NCBI GenBank assembly: GCA_014904845.1
Contig: MU119306.1
Coordinates: 110,787-174,786 of the forward strand
Reading direction: 5' to 3'
Source: Acephala macrosclerotiorum
Taxonomy: Eukaryota > Ascomycota > Leotiomycetes > Helotiales > Mollisiaceae
DNA length: 64,000 nucleotides
Positions 24,405 through 36,007 of the stretch are shown here, piece by piece; positions within the stretch are counted from its first letter, which is position 1, and each line of letters opens with the position of its first letter. A model generated the notes under the pieces. The model searched no databases, had not been told where the DNA came from, and saw only the letters and a list, made by a program, of their open reading frames with translations. The position numbers were made by a program, and so were the translations under genes.

Positions 24405-25857
24405 CGTGAAATGGTTGAAGGGCGGCTTCCTTGGTATCGGTGTGAGATATGGGCGTAATATGAGAGATATGATATCCTGCGTTCGTAAAAACTCGGATGT
24501 TCAAGAGTATAATTTTCGTGGTCAAGGTATGAAGACAAATGACTCGAAGCTGGACTCGATAATATAAGGATTTCTGAGCTGGGCCGGTTAAATCTCGGCA
24601 AAGCTGATTCGCCCGTGCCACAATTCTTGAACGACCTCCTTCCTTCTCTCTCCTTCTTACCAACATTGTCAGCCAACAACACTTCCCTTCGAGGCACACT
24701 GCGTCGATATGTGTATGCATGAGTTAGCTCTGGGCAGAAATTAGCCTTAGAATGACTGATAAAGGAATCCTGGCTGCCTATCTTGCCAAATTCTACTGAC
24801 TCTACCAACTGCTGAGGGACCCTGACTATGGCTATAATCTGCTTACTTATTGATGCCTCTGTAGTCACTTCAAGATTCTGACCGCAGCCTAGATGAAAAC
24901 TCATTCTCTCAATGGCGGATCTGGCTCTGAATATGGGGCACTTACAGTGTATTTCAAACACTTGCTTGTGAGTTCTTGCAAATAATGGCTTACACTACTT
25001 CAATTGCTTCACGCTTTCTTCAAATGCATACCCCTTGCATTTTCTGCCCCTGTTCCATAATTCCTCCTATCAACTAGGATTGGGTTCATGCTTTCTTCCC
25101 GGAACATGATGTTGGTATCTAGCTAAGAGATCTAGATCTAATTCTTGGTCGGAGCTGGGTTACCTTGAGTCAAACACTCTAGATATCATCCCACCTAGAC
25201 ATGTCAGTTATTCAGTCAGAGCTTAGAGTATAGTTCTTTCAGTCAAAGACGTCCGTGTCCTAGGCAAACATTCCAAAGTTCAGCTGGCGATTTGAAAGGA
25301 GGTACCAGAAACCAGACATCTGAATACTACTACAAGACTACATAATATCAATTCCTATTTTGTCGTAAGAATTCCCTTACTGCCTACATCAATTTCGAAG
25401 CCAATATCGAATATTTGGGGGCTGAAATTCTACTTTACTTTTTTGCTTGGAATACATATTTATTATGGGAAACTTGCAAATTATCCTACCCTGACATGCA
25501 ACTTTCAGCCTGCGTGTCTCATACATTCATTGTCGTTCAAAGATCACGAACAATTGAAATGAGAGCTGCAAAACCTAGAATACTAGTCTTGGTCACGTGT
25601 CAAAGTAGCTGGATGGTCATGAGGACCCATTGTGTGTGTCTAAAACAGGGCTCCGGATGTCAATTGCCTACAAACATTGTCAGTTGAAGGTTCTGGACAA
25701 TGGAAGAGAGCAATCTGAATAGCTAGCTACAGTCACGTGGCCAGACTCTCCTAGTGGAGATGTGCGCTAATCTAACGCAGATGAAGTTTGGCCGTCTCAT
25801 AACACAACGAAATTTCGCCACCACCATCGCGTTGCAATTTTGATTGTTCCTGCAGCA
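24405..25857. other. Divergent intergenic region with two TCACGTG sites
   Basis: Separates the Pbdc1-like gene (minus) from the orphan at 25858 (plus). TCACGTG occurs at 25593-25599 and 25733-25739, 259 and 119 bases before the downstream ATG; CACGTG is the core site of Cbf1/USF-type bHLH factors. A 219-codon minus frame at 24961-24302 overlaps the leader of the Pbdc1-like gene and its first exon in another frame; it is rejected as coding. Confidence 0.4.
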
Positions 25858-28766
25858 ATGGGTCAATCACCAAGCTTAATTGCTCGTCGGCGGCGTCGGC
25901 CTCAAACCTCCGGCGCCATGCCCAAGAAGGGCAAATACGCGAAGCTGTCCCCCTCGCGCCTTCCTTTTCGATCTCGAGGCCGCCGCACCAAGATCAGAGT
26001 CAGAGTCAAGAAGATCTGGCGCAAACTCAAACGCGCCAGTCTCCCAGCTGACGACGATCAATCAGACAAGAGTATGTTTGCCCGCGAGATATAAAGCTCT
26101 TTCTAACACTCTCCAGTGCCGCTCCGCCGCTCCAGATCTGGAAGATCTATCGCGTCCAGCCAACAAAGCATTAGAATATTGTCGAACAGCTTGGTCAGAA
26201 CCCTCTCTGCCTCACAATCAACAGGATCCGATCTAGGTGCGGTAGACGAAGAGGCTCCCTTGCCTGTATCTAAACTCGACAAAAAGATCGACATCGTACT
26301 GAAAGAGGAAGAGGCCCCATTGCCTGTGCCGGAATTGGACAAAAATATCGATATCGTACTGGTTGTTAAAGGATGTATACAAGACGATCTCGATGAAGCA
26401 TTGAAGAAGCTGCTACCACAGTGCAAAGAACTCCCTGAGAATTGGCCAGCAACCAAACATGATCCGGGAGGCCCTCTGTGCCTATGGTTCAAGCTGCACC
26501 CGAACTGCAAGCAAAGAATCTTCGAGTTCTGTTTCCCACCCGAAGACAGGAAGATTTCGCTCACCTCGCAGTCCTTCACCGAAGCTGTCTTCCCAGAAGG
26601 ATATTTCGCTCTACCTCAAGATATCCTACAGCCAGTCGAGGGTCTTTTGGAAAGTTGTCGAGCATGGCGCAAGGATACACTGGCATATTTCTTCTCTCAA
26701 TATCGCTTCCACATCACGTTGAACGAATTCACTAGTAGGCTTACGTGCCCTTTGTCGCATCAATGGGCCGTTCCATATCTCCATCTCATCCAGCTTCTTA
26801 CGATCGAGAGGGACTATACGCGCTTGGCAGGCAGTCATCACAGGAATGCATCACAGCTTTCTTGGGCGATCGCGAACGAGAAGGTTAGACCTATGGTAGA
26901 TGCCATAGTAGATGGTCTCTTGAAACGCGAACATGGCATGGAAATGGCGCAGCTTCATCTAATGGCGAGAAAATATGAGGGGCTTCGACCGGATAAGGAT
27001 TCCGAAAATAACTTATTGAAAAGTACGTATCCCAATAGGCTTGATATCAGTAGCCCAGCTAATCTTGCGTAGTCCCGTATGTCCCGAGCGACGTCGAATA
27101 CGATCTCACTCCCATTTCCCGCCTCGTGGGCGTTCCAAAGCGGTGTCGCATGTCTGGCTTCACAAGGAACTTCTCGAAATCTATGTTGAGAGATCTGTTC
27201 GCGAATGGAGATGGTGAGATTAATTACTGTGCTGCAAAAGACAAGGCATGGCCGGGTCCCCCTCCTTCCAGTCCTCGGCTCACAAATTACGTTATTTCTC
27301 CCGAGAAACTATCATCATTATCGCTCCAGCTGGACCAACCGAGCCGCCACGAAATTGCTTGGGCTAAGAACCTCGAAGAAGAGCTAGACCGATTTGCTAA
27401 GAAATTCTCGGAGTCCGCTGTCAACGGGGACGCACAAGTTGCATACAAATCCATCGAGGAAATTGGTACGGGAGAACCATTTGACGTATTAGCGGTGAAA
27501 TCATCTGGAACTAAGTCTGACCACACTTCCCCACTGGCTGCTACTGCAAAGGAAGAACCTGTTGGAGGAAACGCAGCGATTTCCAGCACAGTCAACTCCC
27601 AACCTGGTGGCGAGATCTTCCGGACGAAGGTGGCACAAGAACTGATTGAATCTGCTGAAGAGTCCTCAAAAGCGAAGTCCAGTGACACCAGTACCACGTC
27701 TTGTGCCGTCGAAGAAGATAGCCCGGAGCACAATCCACCAAGCTTAGGCGAAAGCGTAGGGGCAATTACTTCACAACCTGCAAACGAGAACTATTCGGCG
27801 AAGGAGATACAAGATGAGTTGGACGAATGGGCTCAAGAGATATCATCAGATGAGTTAGAGCGGAAGTCTGAGGGGGCCAGTACCACAGAGGATGTCATCG
27901 AAATAAATCCCGTGAACGCTGGCATGCTTACCTCCGAGGCTGATCATGATTTCGAAGGAGTAAAGGATACAGAGAAGGAGAACACTGAGTCGATTGGAAA
28001 GCCATTAGATTTCGAGGTCGGCCAGATTTTTCAGGCAATTGTGCCCCTCCATGACCAAGACATCTCGATGAAGCCCGCAGAAGAAGAGGTAGAGCCGTCG
28101 TTAAGCGAGGAGGACCAAAACTATACCACGGCACCTGTCACACCATATGGCGTCGAAGGATTTGCAAGCTGCAGCACATTCGAGAATCCGAGTCACATTC
28201 ACCACCCTTCGTCCGTCAAGTCGCCAAGAGAAGGAAGTTCTACTTCGACTCAAGACCCCTCGATTCCTCGATCTATGAGCAATGACAAGGTGCTTCTGGA
28301 GCTCGATAATGGTCCAAACTCGGAGCATTTCCCCGACTTTATCCCCGATATCCCTCTGCCACCCGACTCACAGGCCGAACAAACCCAAACCCAAACTTCT
28401 GTCCATCAAATATACTCATTGGCTACCGACAGAATCAACCGAATCGTAGGCTCTGAAAAGACGATCGCAGCTAAATTGGATGCTATGAATGCGGAGATGG
28501 AGCAGAATCCTGCATTTCAACATACAATGCAAGCCATCAAGCGAAATTCTCAATCGCAATGGCAGCCTCAATCTCAATACGAAAGCAGCAACCCCCCTCG
28601 GGTGAGATCAACGACTTTCCTACATCTTTTCACACCCTCGAATGAGCAACCAACCGTGGACAATGCGACCACAGGAGGTACTTGGCGTTCGCTCGGACCT
28701 GGCAGGAAGAGTTTGTTTGGTGGAATGTTTGGAGGATTTAATGGTGCAAAGACCCCACCGGCGTGA
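25858..28766 (+). CDS. Large orphan protein, basic N-terminus and acidic low-complexity tail
   Basis: Exons 25858-26071, 26117-27022 and 27073-28766 join in frame to 937 residues. The first 70 residues are strongly basic (ARRRRRPQ, RSRGRRTKIRVRVKKIWRK). A tandem pair of 20-residue units follows, EEAPLPVSKLDKKIDIVL and EEAPLPVPELDKNIDIVL, encoded by 60-base repeats at 26242-26301 and 26302-26361. The central 300 residues look globular (LCLWFKLHPNCKQRIFEFCF). The C-terminal 500 residues are rich in S, E, T and P with loosely repeated helices such as AKNLEEELDRFAKKF and AKEIQDELDEWAQEI, about 95-125 residues apart. No signal peptide or membrane segment; the basic start could be a nuclear or RNA-binding signal. 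I do not recognise the family. The gene model is well supported; function unknown. Confidence 0.75.
26242..26361 (+). repeat. Tandem duplication of a 60-base coding unit
   Basis: Two adjacent 60-base copies inside the orphan gene encode near-identical 20-residue segments around LPVxxLDKxIDIVL. The copies differ at several third positions, so the duplication is not very recent. Confidence 0.8.
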
Positions 28767-29701
28767 TATCTGGATGTCTGCAGAACAATTCGTTACGTTC
28801 AGGTTTATGATGGCGTTTCCCTTTCCGGTATTTCTCTGAATTTGGGAAGAGCTGTCTTTATTTCACGGCGTTGAATGGAGGATTGCGCATACCAGCTTGG
28901 TAAAAGATACCCTGTATGATATAGAATAATTGTACCAATAGTAATCATGTCCTCAATCCTGGTCTTGTCTGCAGTTCATAGAGTGGCAGGCATTCCAGGG
29001 GTCTGCGAGTTGATTGTAAAATTTTAAGGAAGGGCAATCTCGACGGGAAGTATTTCAACCCGCCTCAAAACATGGCGACAAGTATCGCATGTATCTTTCG
29101 TCTGTAATTCTTCTTCTCAACATGCCACTTCCAGCACTCTTGTCTTTGTGCCCATGGTCGATAGCCTATAGAGCTCAAGCCATAGCGCTGCGCAAGAATG
29201 CCCTGCGAAATCTACTTGAGTGAATGAAACTACATGTATCTATATCTGCTTCATCAAATCCTTCCTCCTCATCACCCTCAATTTCATATCTCCTCCAGGC
29301 TCAAGTAGAAACCAATTCACTAGCCACCCTCTCAAGTCACGTGTCATACCTCAAATCAACCAATTCACTATTTCATCTGATCTTTTAGTTGTCCAATTCA
29401 CTTTAGAACTTAGCGCTAAACCTACTAGCGATTTTTAGATGTCTTAATGAGCTAGTGCGTTTAGTGGTAAGCGAGATGAGGTTATACTGTCGACGTTGGT
29501 CCTCGAGATCTAGATTTTACATCCATTCGACATCGACTTTTCGACATCTTCCAACATCACGCGCAACCAACATACATCAACTCTACATACCTGTGACATC
29601 AATTAATTACATCAACACGTCCAGAACAATTACATACGCCTCGATCGCAAAGCACATCTTTCATCACACATTCCGAAAACCACCTCGTCCATACAACCAA
29701 G
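28767..29701. other. Intergenic, with one TCACGTG site
   Basis: No coding signal. TCACGTG at 29337-29343 lies 359 bases before the next start codon. The last 180 bases before that ATG are pyrimidine/A-rich, as is common in fungal leaders. Confidence 0.4.
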
Positions 29702-30443
29702 ATGTTGAGTTACTACAACGAACGTCAGGGTGCACAAGATGATGCAGCTCGTAAGCATCGCGAGAATTGGATGGATGAGCATAGACGCATCGACCAAAAT
29801 GGTAAGAAGCCTTCCGCCTTGATTCGCAGAAACAGCTAACAGACATCTAGAAAATCCAAGCGCTTTCCTTGCTGGAGGCGCGAGCTACCACAAGATCCTC
29901 AATCAACGACTCCAGAGAACTTACGAGAGAGACTTCCCAAGTTTCTGCAAGGAACGCCGTGGAGAGGTCCGCTCTACTCCAGCTCGTGCCGCACCTCCTC
30001 GATCTCCATCACCAGTCCAAGCTTCTACTAACCTCGCTCACCCTCGCTCCACCCCGTACGGCCCAGGACTTAACACAAATACCCAGAGCCCAAATGCTTC
30101 TTCCTCCTCGTCTTCAACCCAACCAGAAAGAATTTCTACCCTCAAGGAACTCATGCGAAAGAAGCATGGTACATACGAGGAGATGCGCGCCAAGCGCTGG
30201 AAGGGCCGTTCTCAGCTGCCTAAGAAGTTCGCGGATACAATCCAGTACAGCGACCATTCTGACAAGTGGGAAGCTGAGGCACTTAACCAAGCCAAGCGCT
30301 GGAAGGAGTACCTTCCTCCCAAGCCGACGTGGGATCAAGAATACCAGGAGTTCGAGGATCCTTGGGAGGACCAGGCACTGAAGCATGTGGAAAGTGAGGC
30401 GAACAAGAACTGGGGCTGGTCAAAGGAGTGGAATAAGCCTTGA
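29702..30443 (+). CDS. Small hydrophilic orphan protein with W/E/K-rich repeats
   Basis: Two exons (29702-29801, 29851-30443) flanking a 49-base intron with CTAAC branch sequence give a 230-residue protein. It begins MLSYYNERQGAQDDAARKHR and is highly charged. A Pro/Ser/Asn-rich middle (residues 75-120) separates an N-terminal helix-rich part from a C-terminal part with repeated aromatic-charged segments: KRWKGRSQLPKKF, DKWEAEALNQAKRWKEYLPP, DPWEDQALKHVE, NWGWSKEWNKP. No signal peptide, membrane segment or known domain is evident; probably intracellular and possibly partly disordered. The transcript end abuts a retrotransposon fragment starting about 20 bases later. Model supported by frame and splice sites; function unknown. 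Confidence 0.7.
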
Positions 30444-30459
30444 ACTGGAGTGGTGGATG

Positions 30460-30621
30460 CAGAATTTTGATAGGTTTTTGGAGTTACTTGGGTCTCTTGC
30501 TCTGGCTACTGTTCTTGGATGGACAGTATATCCGATGGAGGTCAAGAGCGCGTTTCTTCATGGAGAGCCGGACGTTGTGCTTTACATGAGGCCGCCAGCC
30601 GGTGTGAAAATCCGGGTGTGA
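30460..30621 (+). mobile_element. Ty1/copia reverse-transcriptase fragment (relic)
   Basis: One frame reads a recognisable piece of copia-type reverse transcriptase: ALATVLGWTVYPMEVKSAFL followed by HGEPDVVLYMRPPAGV, corresponding to the conserved DVKSAFLHGEL...Y-PPG block. The usual first aspartate-containing triad residue is here a glutamate (PMEVKSAF instead of P-DVKSAF). The fragment is about 50 codons, with no flanking integrase, RNase H or LTRs detected, so it is a truncated remnant. It starts about 20 bases downstream of the preceding gene's stop codon. Confidence 0.75.
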
Positions 30622-31619
30622 GCGTCATCTATTTGAGGTTTTTGGCGACTTTGAGCTTTGCTAAAGCATGGCAACAATTGGTCTGACGTTAATGGTGTCC
30701 ACTAAACTTCGACAAAACAAAAGCGTCTGCGTTAGTACGAAATGTACACCATGAAACAGACTCATCTGCCTTGATCAACCCCATGACTATGCCGCGACGC
30801 GATAATTCATGTTCAATGACTCTTTGTAGGTTCATGTTCTGGGCGTTTAAGATTTCAAGCAAGTCACCTTGAAAATGCCATCACGGTCTCAATACTTCAT
30901 CGTTTCGAGACCTCATGTAATTCTCACACTATGAAATGTTAGCTGGTTGCATTCTTTACAAGTAATATAATTTACACAAAAGCTGCCTCCTTGACGAAGC
31001 TCTTTGTAAAGAAGTAATCGTAACTAGTTGACTATATGTACTTCGCGTGATCCACCCCCCATTTCCCTCATCACCTACCAGCCGTAGCATCCACAACATG
31101 CGTGGAACGGCGTGGTACTACAGCCTGATGACATTCAAACTCTAGCAGCAAACTTCCACGAAGTTGTCACCGAAATCTATGCGCTTTATTGTGGATTCAG
31201 AGCGCAATTCTTCCGAAATTTCTTGACTCAACCGCCTTCCACTAGTGCGGATTTCCATCAAGCGAGCTTCGAGGTCTCTATACCTCTTCCAAACCTCCCT
31301 TCCACTTTGCATTCTTCATCCCTCGATATCATTTCCCTTCGTCCCTTTTTTTGGCGCCGCTTTTGCTGTGCACATTGTGCGCATTACTTCTAGACCGCAG
31401 GATACCAAGAATCCTTCAGCTTCGACCTCCTTAACTTCTCCGGCACATAAGATTCTGCGCTTCCTTGTCTTAAAAGACAAATACTCTTCAATCTTCGCAA
31501 ACCTCGTAAGTGTCTTCCGTGCAATAAAAGGATGGCGGGCGGAGCAGCCAGCTTTTTCCGTAAGTCTTTCTTCTTGGAACAGATTGGGATATAGAGTTGA
31601 CGGTGCAAAAGCACAACCA
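30622..31619. other. Intergenic, possible unresolved 5' exons
   Basis: No further retrotransposon segments recognised. The frame of the next gene is open upstream to about 31245 without an ATG, so short upstream exons cannot be excluded. Confidence 0.35.
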
Positions 31620-32649
31620 ATGCTTGCGGAACGCAGCATTTTGAACTCTCCATCCCATCTCCCCATGAACCCTAGACATTTCTTGGCCGAGGCTGCAGTC
31701 TTCTTGTACAAGAAGCTCCGCACAGGAACTCACCCCTTCCATATCGACCTCGCTGTACGAGAAGCCCTTCCACTGCACGACAACAATTACATGTCCGCGT
31801 TCTTGAAGTCTATTACCTTGATGCAAGAGAATTTGAACAACAGAGGAAAGTTTACGAAGCTTCCACTTTACGCAACCTACTTAGAATTCATGGGGAGTGA
31901 AGCTTTGGCTCGTGAGAAGAATGCTTTTGAATTACTCATGGAGAGCCGTTTTGGAGACTTGGACCAATTTTCTCGAGATATCATGGATGAAGACGCTTTC
32001 CGTGCTTTGAGGAAGTTCCATCTTTCTGAATCAGAATATTGCCACATGAACTAACACTACTTGACAGCTTCTGCACCACCTATGGACAAGTGGTGTATAC
32101 AGACATTGGAGTTCTTGTTGTCAAAGGATGAGTCTGTTGTCCCAGAGAAATTTCGTAAGTATGAATTGCACCATCTTCATCCTGTCCAGAGACACTGACC
32201 ACACCACAGCATCACAAACAGAGGCTGATTATCCCGGAACAACCTCCGTTCGCGAGAATACAGATACCCACCTCTATGGCGAGACAGACTGTGATCGTAC
32301 AGATGCCTACTCTCCCCACACGCCAAATCATGATTTGAGAGCGGGCGAAGATAGCAACCATTGGTCCACTCCGCCTCCTGCCCCAAAGAAGCGTGATCCG
32401 CACCATCTCCGCCAACACAAACAGACTCGGTCCGAAGACTTCTCTGCAAGTGGCGTGAAGTTGTCAGAGGGTCCAGTCAGCCCGAGTCCACGCGCTTCCC
32501 GATTCTCGTCGGGCCTTCCCAAGGGCCAGAGTACACCCATCATTAGTTCTAAGCTAGCGAGAGAGAGTTCGCATGGGTCATCTAGACCGTTACGAGGAAG
32601 AGTAGTAGGAAGCATGATTAGAGAATATCCTCCCCGCACTCGAGATTAG
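31620..32649 (+). CDS. Orphan protein with Ser/Pro/Arg-rich C-terminus
   Basis: Exons 31620-32001, 32068-32154 and 32210-32649 maintain frame and give 302 residues from the ATG at 31620 (287 if the next ATG at 31665 is used). The N-terminal two thirds are helical and acidic/basic mixed, with AAVFLYKKLRTGTHPFHIDL, LEFMGSEALAREKNAFELL and a short exon reading DKWCIQTLEFLLSKDESVVP. The last exon encodes a Ser/Pro/His/Arg-rich tail (TPPPAPKKRDPHHLRQHKQT) likely to be disordered. No signal peptide, membrane segment or known domain. Start choice is uncertain because the frame is open further upstream. Co-oriented with the orphans on both sides. Function unknown. Confidence 0.6.
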
Positions 32650-33707
32650 GTCGAGGACGTAGCCAAGGCTTTCGCTAGAGAAGGCAAAAGCGCCGAAGTG
32701 GCTGGTAAACAAGAGGGGTAAACAGCAGTGGTAGTTTTGTTGCAGTAGCTTACAGCATTGCAGACTCGTCATAACGCAAGAGTCAGATGCAGTGTATAGT
32801 CGAAAATTCAGGCGCTTGGGGGCAGAACTTCTTGTATAGATTAGTATTTTGGACTATTCTCTCTCAATATTTCTTTGTGGTCGGCACTGCGGGAGGGAAT
32901 AAGTGCGTAAGGAATTACACTGCTTCTATCACGGCAGGAAAAGTATCGCGCATCATTTTAGCTATACATGGCCTGCGGATTAACTGTAAGTACTTTGATA
33001 ATTATGAAACATAAATATCCCCAAAGCTCCTCCTTATCTGAAACTTGAAAGGACTGTGAAGTATATCCGTCGAAGAAGGTGTTTCCAGGCTAGATGTATG
33101 TTGCTACGATCTCAGTTGCCAGTGAGTGAAGTAGTAGTGCACGTCCCTCTCGCTTCGAGCCGAACACGCTAACGCCCCCCTTTTTAACCTCTGCTTACCA
33201 GGCGCTTGCGATATTATGTTTAAACAATAGGACTATGGCATCTACTATAGATTCTGAAAATATCAGAGCCTCAATGTCAGGCCCTTTTGCTGGCCTTCAA
33301 AAATCCAGGGCGGAAACTTGAGTAATAAAGTGGAGCAATGTGACATAGTCACGTGGAATTTTGGCTACAGCTGAAGCCTAGCTAGTGCAGAAACTCAGAC
33401 CTTTTTGGTCTTCCCCGAGTTCCTCTTGTGAACTCGACCTTCTCGATCATCCGCCATCACTAACCTTTTTCGAGAAGTATACAGAATCTTGCGCAACCCG
33501 TGGCTCTGCACTTTCATATCCCTTCTGCGATTTTCTATGCCCTAATTGTGGTCCCTTGAGAGAGCTTTTGAAAAGTCCATTTGTGCTCTCCACTCGATTA
33601 AATTGCAGGTACTTGGATTGCGAGTCTTCAACTATTCGTCAGCCATTCGTGTCTTCGTTGCGCCTCGAGATATTTCTCCCAACCTTCCTCCGACCTTTGC
33701 GCCCAAC
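32650..33707. other. Intergenic with a TCACGTG site
   Basis: TCACGTG at 33349-33355, 353 bases before the next start. Frames here are short and overlap each other without family resemblance. Confidence 0.4.
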
Positions 33708-34710
33708 ATGTCTACATATCACCACTGCGAGTCATCTGGTGGCATGAAGGCTTGGGCAATTTTCAAGATAACAGCTCGTCTAGAGGAGCATTTGTGTAAG
33801 TTAACAGGCTCTAGGATACATATTGCACCACTGACAATTAACAGCACCAGTGGCATTGAAGCAACGACGCAAGGTTCCGCAGCCTCAGGCAATAAGCAAC
33901 CGTCGAAACTTTAGGATTCAAGAGCAGCAGCCTCTAGGCTTCTTCTACGAGGTTCGAATGGGATCTGGTGCGGGCCTCCTCGGATATACAGAGTCGACGA
34001 TAAGAACCTCTTACAAGGGCTTTAGAAGCAGCCATGACGGCCAAATCGGTGGATGGGGTGGAAATGAGAATGTGCATCCAAGTAGCTCGCCTCCTGGAGC
34101 ATCTCAAAAGGTCAGTTGTAATCGTGCAGCACTTTTCAAGTCGATGTTGCGCCAAAATACACCTATGTTGGACTACAAGAAACCAAGGCGACAAGGCTTG
34201 ACCCTCGAGCTAGATATCGAAGGCGAGGAATCTGGAGGTGAAGTCCCACCAGATACACCTACTAAACTAACCCCTCGACATCATCGCACCTTTGGTACTT
34301 CTTTGACACTTAATACCATGAGCCTTGAGCGAGAGGTCGAGCGAGCCGAGCACGCCTTTGGATTCCATACACTGCTCCCTATCTTCACACCTAGCCAAGT
34401 AAATATACACTGTTTGTCAACAAGAGTTGATCTGAAAGATGACATCCCGAATTGGTCCCTGCTGAACTCAAACGATTCGGACTCTAGCAACTCGCTCTCT
34501 CCCCACTGCTAGGAATTCAGCGCTGCGAATACTCTCTCTCCACAGCCACAACAAGAAGGCGTGACCGAGACTACTCCTGTTCTAGAATTTCAGGAACGTA
34601 GGATTGAGGATAACCAGAAGAAGAAGAAGAAAGGGGTAATTCGTCGGTTTCTAGGGAGGAACTGGAAGAGACTCCTAAGGCAAAATGTTCTGGCAGGAAA
34701 GGAAGATTAG
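33708..34710 (+). CDS. Orphan basic protein with a retainable frame-neutral intron
   Basis: Exons 33708-33795, 33845-34398 and 34513-34710 give 279 residues. The N-terminus is MSTYHHCESSGGMKAWAIFK. The middle is rich in G, S, R and P with ARLEEHLSPVALKQRRKVPQ and DIEGEESGGEVPPDTPTKLT; the C-terminus is strongly basic (DNQKKKKKGVIRRFLGRNWK). Intron 2 is 114 bases, a multiple of three, has no internal stop and ends in TAG, so the spliced form reads through to KRLLRQNVLAGKED while the retained form adds 37 residues and stops at 34512. No known domain; the lysine run suggests nucleic-acid or nuclear association, which is only a guess. Model moderately supported. Confidence 0.6.
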
Positions 34711-35535
34711 AAAATGTTGTGACCAGAACCTTTGTATCAGCGTAGGCTTGGCCCTTCCCGATCAACGTGAAATCCAGCCACTCTTTCAAAGACTCTCTCA
34801 TGCCTTTAGTTAGGACAATAGCATGAACTTCGATTATTGTTTGAGTCGTCAGGAACCGAATCTATAGATTGAGGTGGGGGAGAAACGAAGATATTAAAGT
34901 TTGTAGGGAATAGGCGCTTTGGTTGGACTTCAGGGATCTTAACACAAACATAGCAAGTTGCTGGTACTAGAATAGGCGAGTTGTCATGAGGCCATGAAAG
35001 TCTCACGGCTATGAATGGAGGATCTCATCACCCAGCACTCAAGAAAAATGCCTGTCTAGGAAGGGACAGAAGGACAGAAGAAAAGGAGGCTGTGTGCGAA
35101 AACCACGAATTAGATCATAGAATACATGTAGATCTTTTATGGTGATTTGAAAAACAGCCCGGCTGCTGCCCCATGGACATCAATTAGCTTTTCCTATTCT
35201 GGATAGAGGACAAAAAGTCTGTGTATGAGATTCTATCTTACAGCCTTACAGGTTAAAGGCAGTGTATCGGAAGTCGAATGGCCGATGGCACGCTATACAT
35301 AGCCATTACACAAAACGTTCACTGTCCCAAAGTTCAAATATACCTGATCTCCATCTCCTGCAATTTTGAAAGTCTAATGATCCTGCGGACATCAGCAGCT
35401 CCTCAAATTTCCGAGACCAAATTTCCGCTCGTCAAGTCGCTACTGCCCCAGCCTCATTGCACGTAGTCGTACAGATAGTTCATCGAAGCGACGATAGAAT
35501 GTGAATTTTTATCGATCTCACGGTCGATCTTGGGC
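34711..35535. other. Intergenic, no gene seen
   Basis: Short frames only, on both strands, without recognisable features. Confidence 0.45.
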
Positions 35536-35669
35536 CCCAGTGTGTCAACTGAGTAGAGTAGGGTAGTGGATCTCTAGCTATATAAAGTCCTAGTTATACT
35601 CTGCTCAATACTAATTGATCATCTACTTAAGTAACGTAAGTAGTCTGAGTACCCATTTGACACACTGGG
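35536..35669. repeat. Short inverted-repeat element (possible mini-MITE)
   Basis: The ends are inverted copies of CCCAGTGTGTCAA (13 of 13 bases), followed by a loosely matching stretch (CTGAGTAGAG against ATGGGTACTC). Length 134 bases. I could not identify a convincing target duplication at the borders, so it could be a solo hairpin or an eroded MITE. Confidence 0.45.
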
Positions 35670-36007
35670 TATAGTATGCGTTCGTCATGTCCAAAAAGTA
35701 TTGTGCGGCTTGGGGCACTGTTTCAAATGTTGGTCACTCGTTTTGAAATTCAAGCGCTTTCCAAATAAAATATGCCTTTTCAAAAAATCTTTCCCGCTAT
35801 ATGCATATCGAGGCACTCAAGGAACTCATGTTCTGCGATATCTGCAGCTCGGAATACAAGCTGATCTTCGAGTAAAATTGAGGTTTCATTTGGCTATCGG
35901 TTATACCTAGAACAAAATACAAAAGTAGAGGCTCAAGACCATTATCCATGTTAATTATTATTCCAGCATAGAATCTGGACATTGTTTCTATATATTTGGA
36001 TGATTTC

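Noticed and set aside
24302..24961. 219-codon minus-strand frame overlapping the Pbdc1-like start
   Set aside because: Overlaps the first exon and leader of the Pbdc1-like gene in another frame, lacks homology and is basic/Ser-rich as expected of non-coding DNA.
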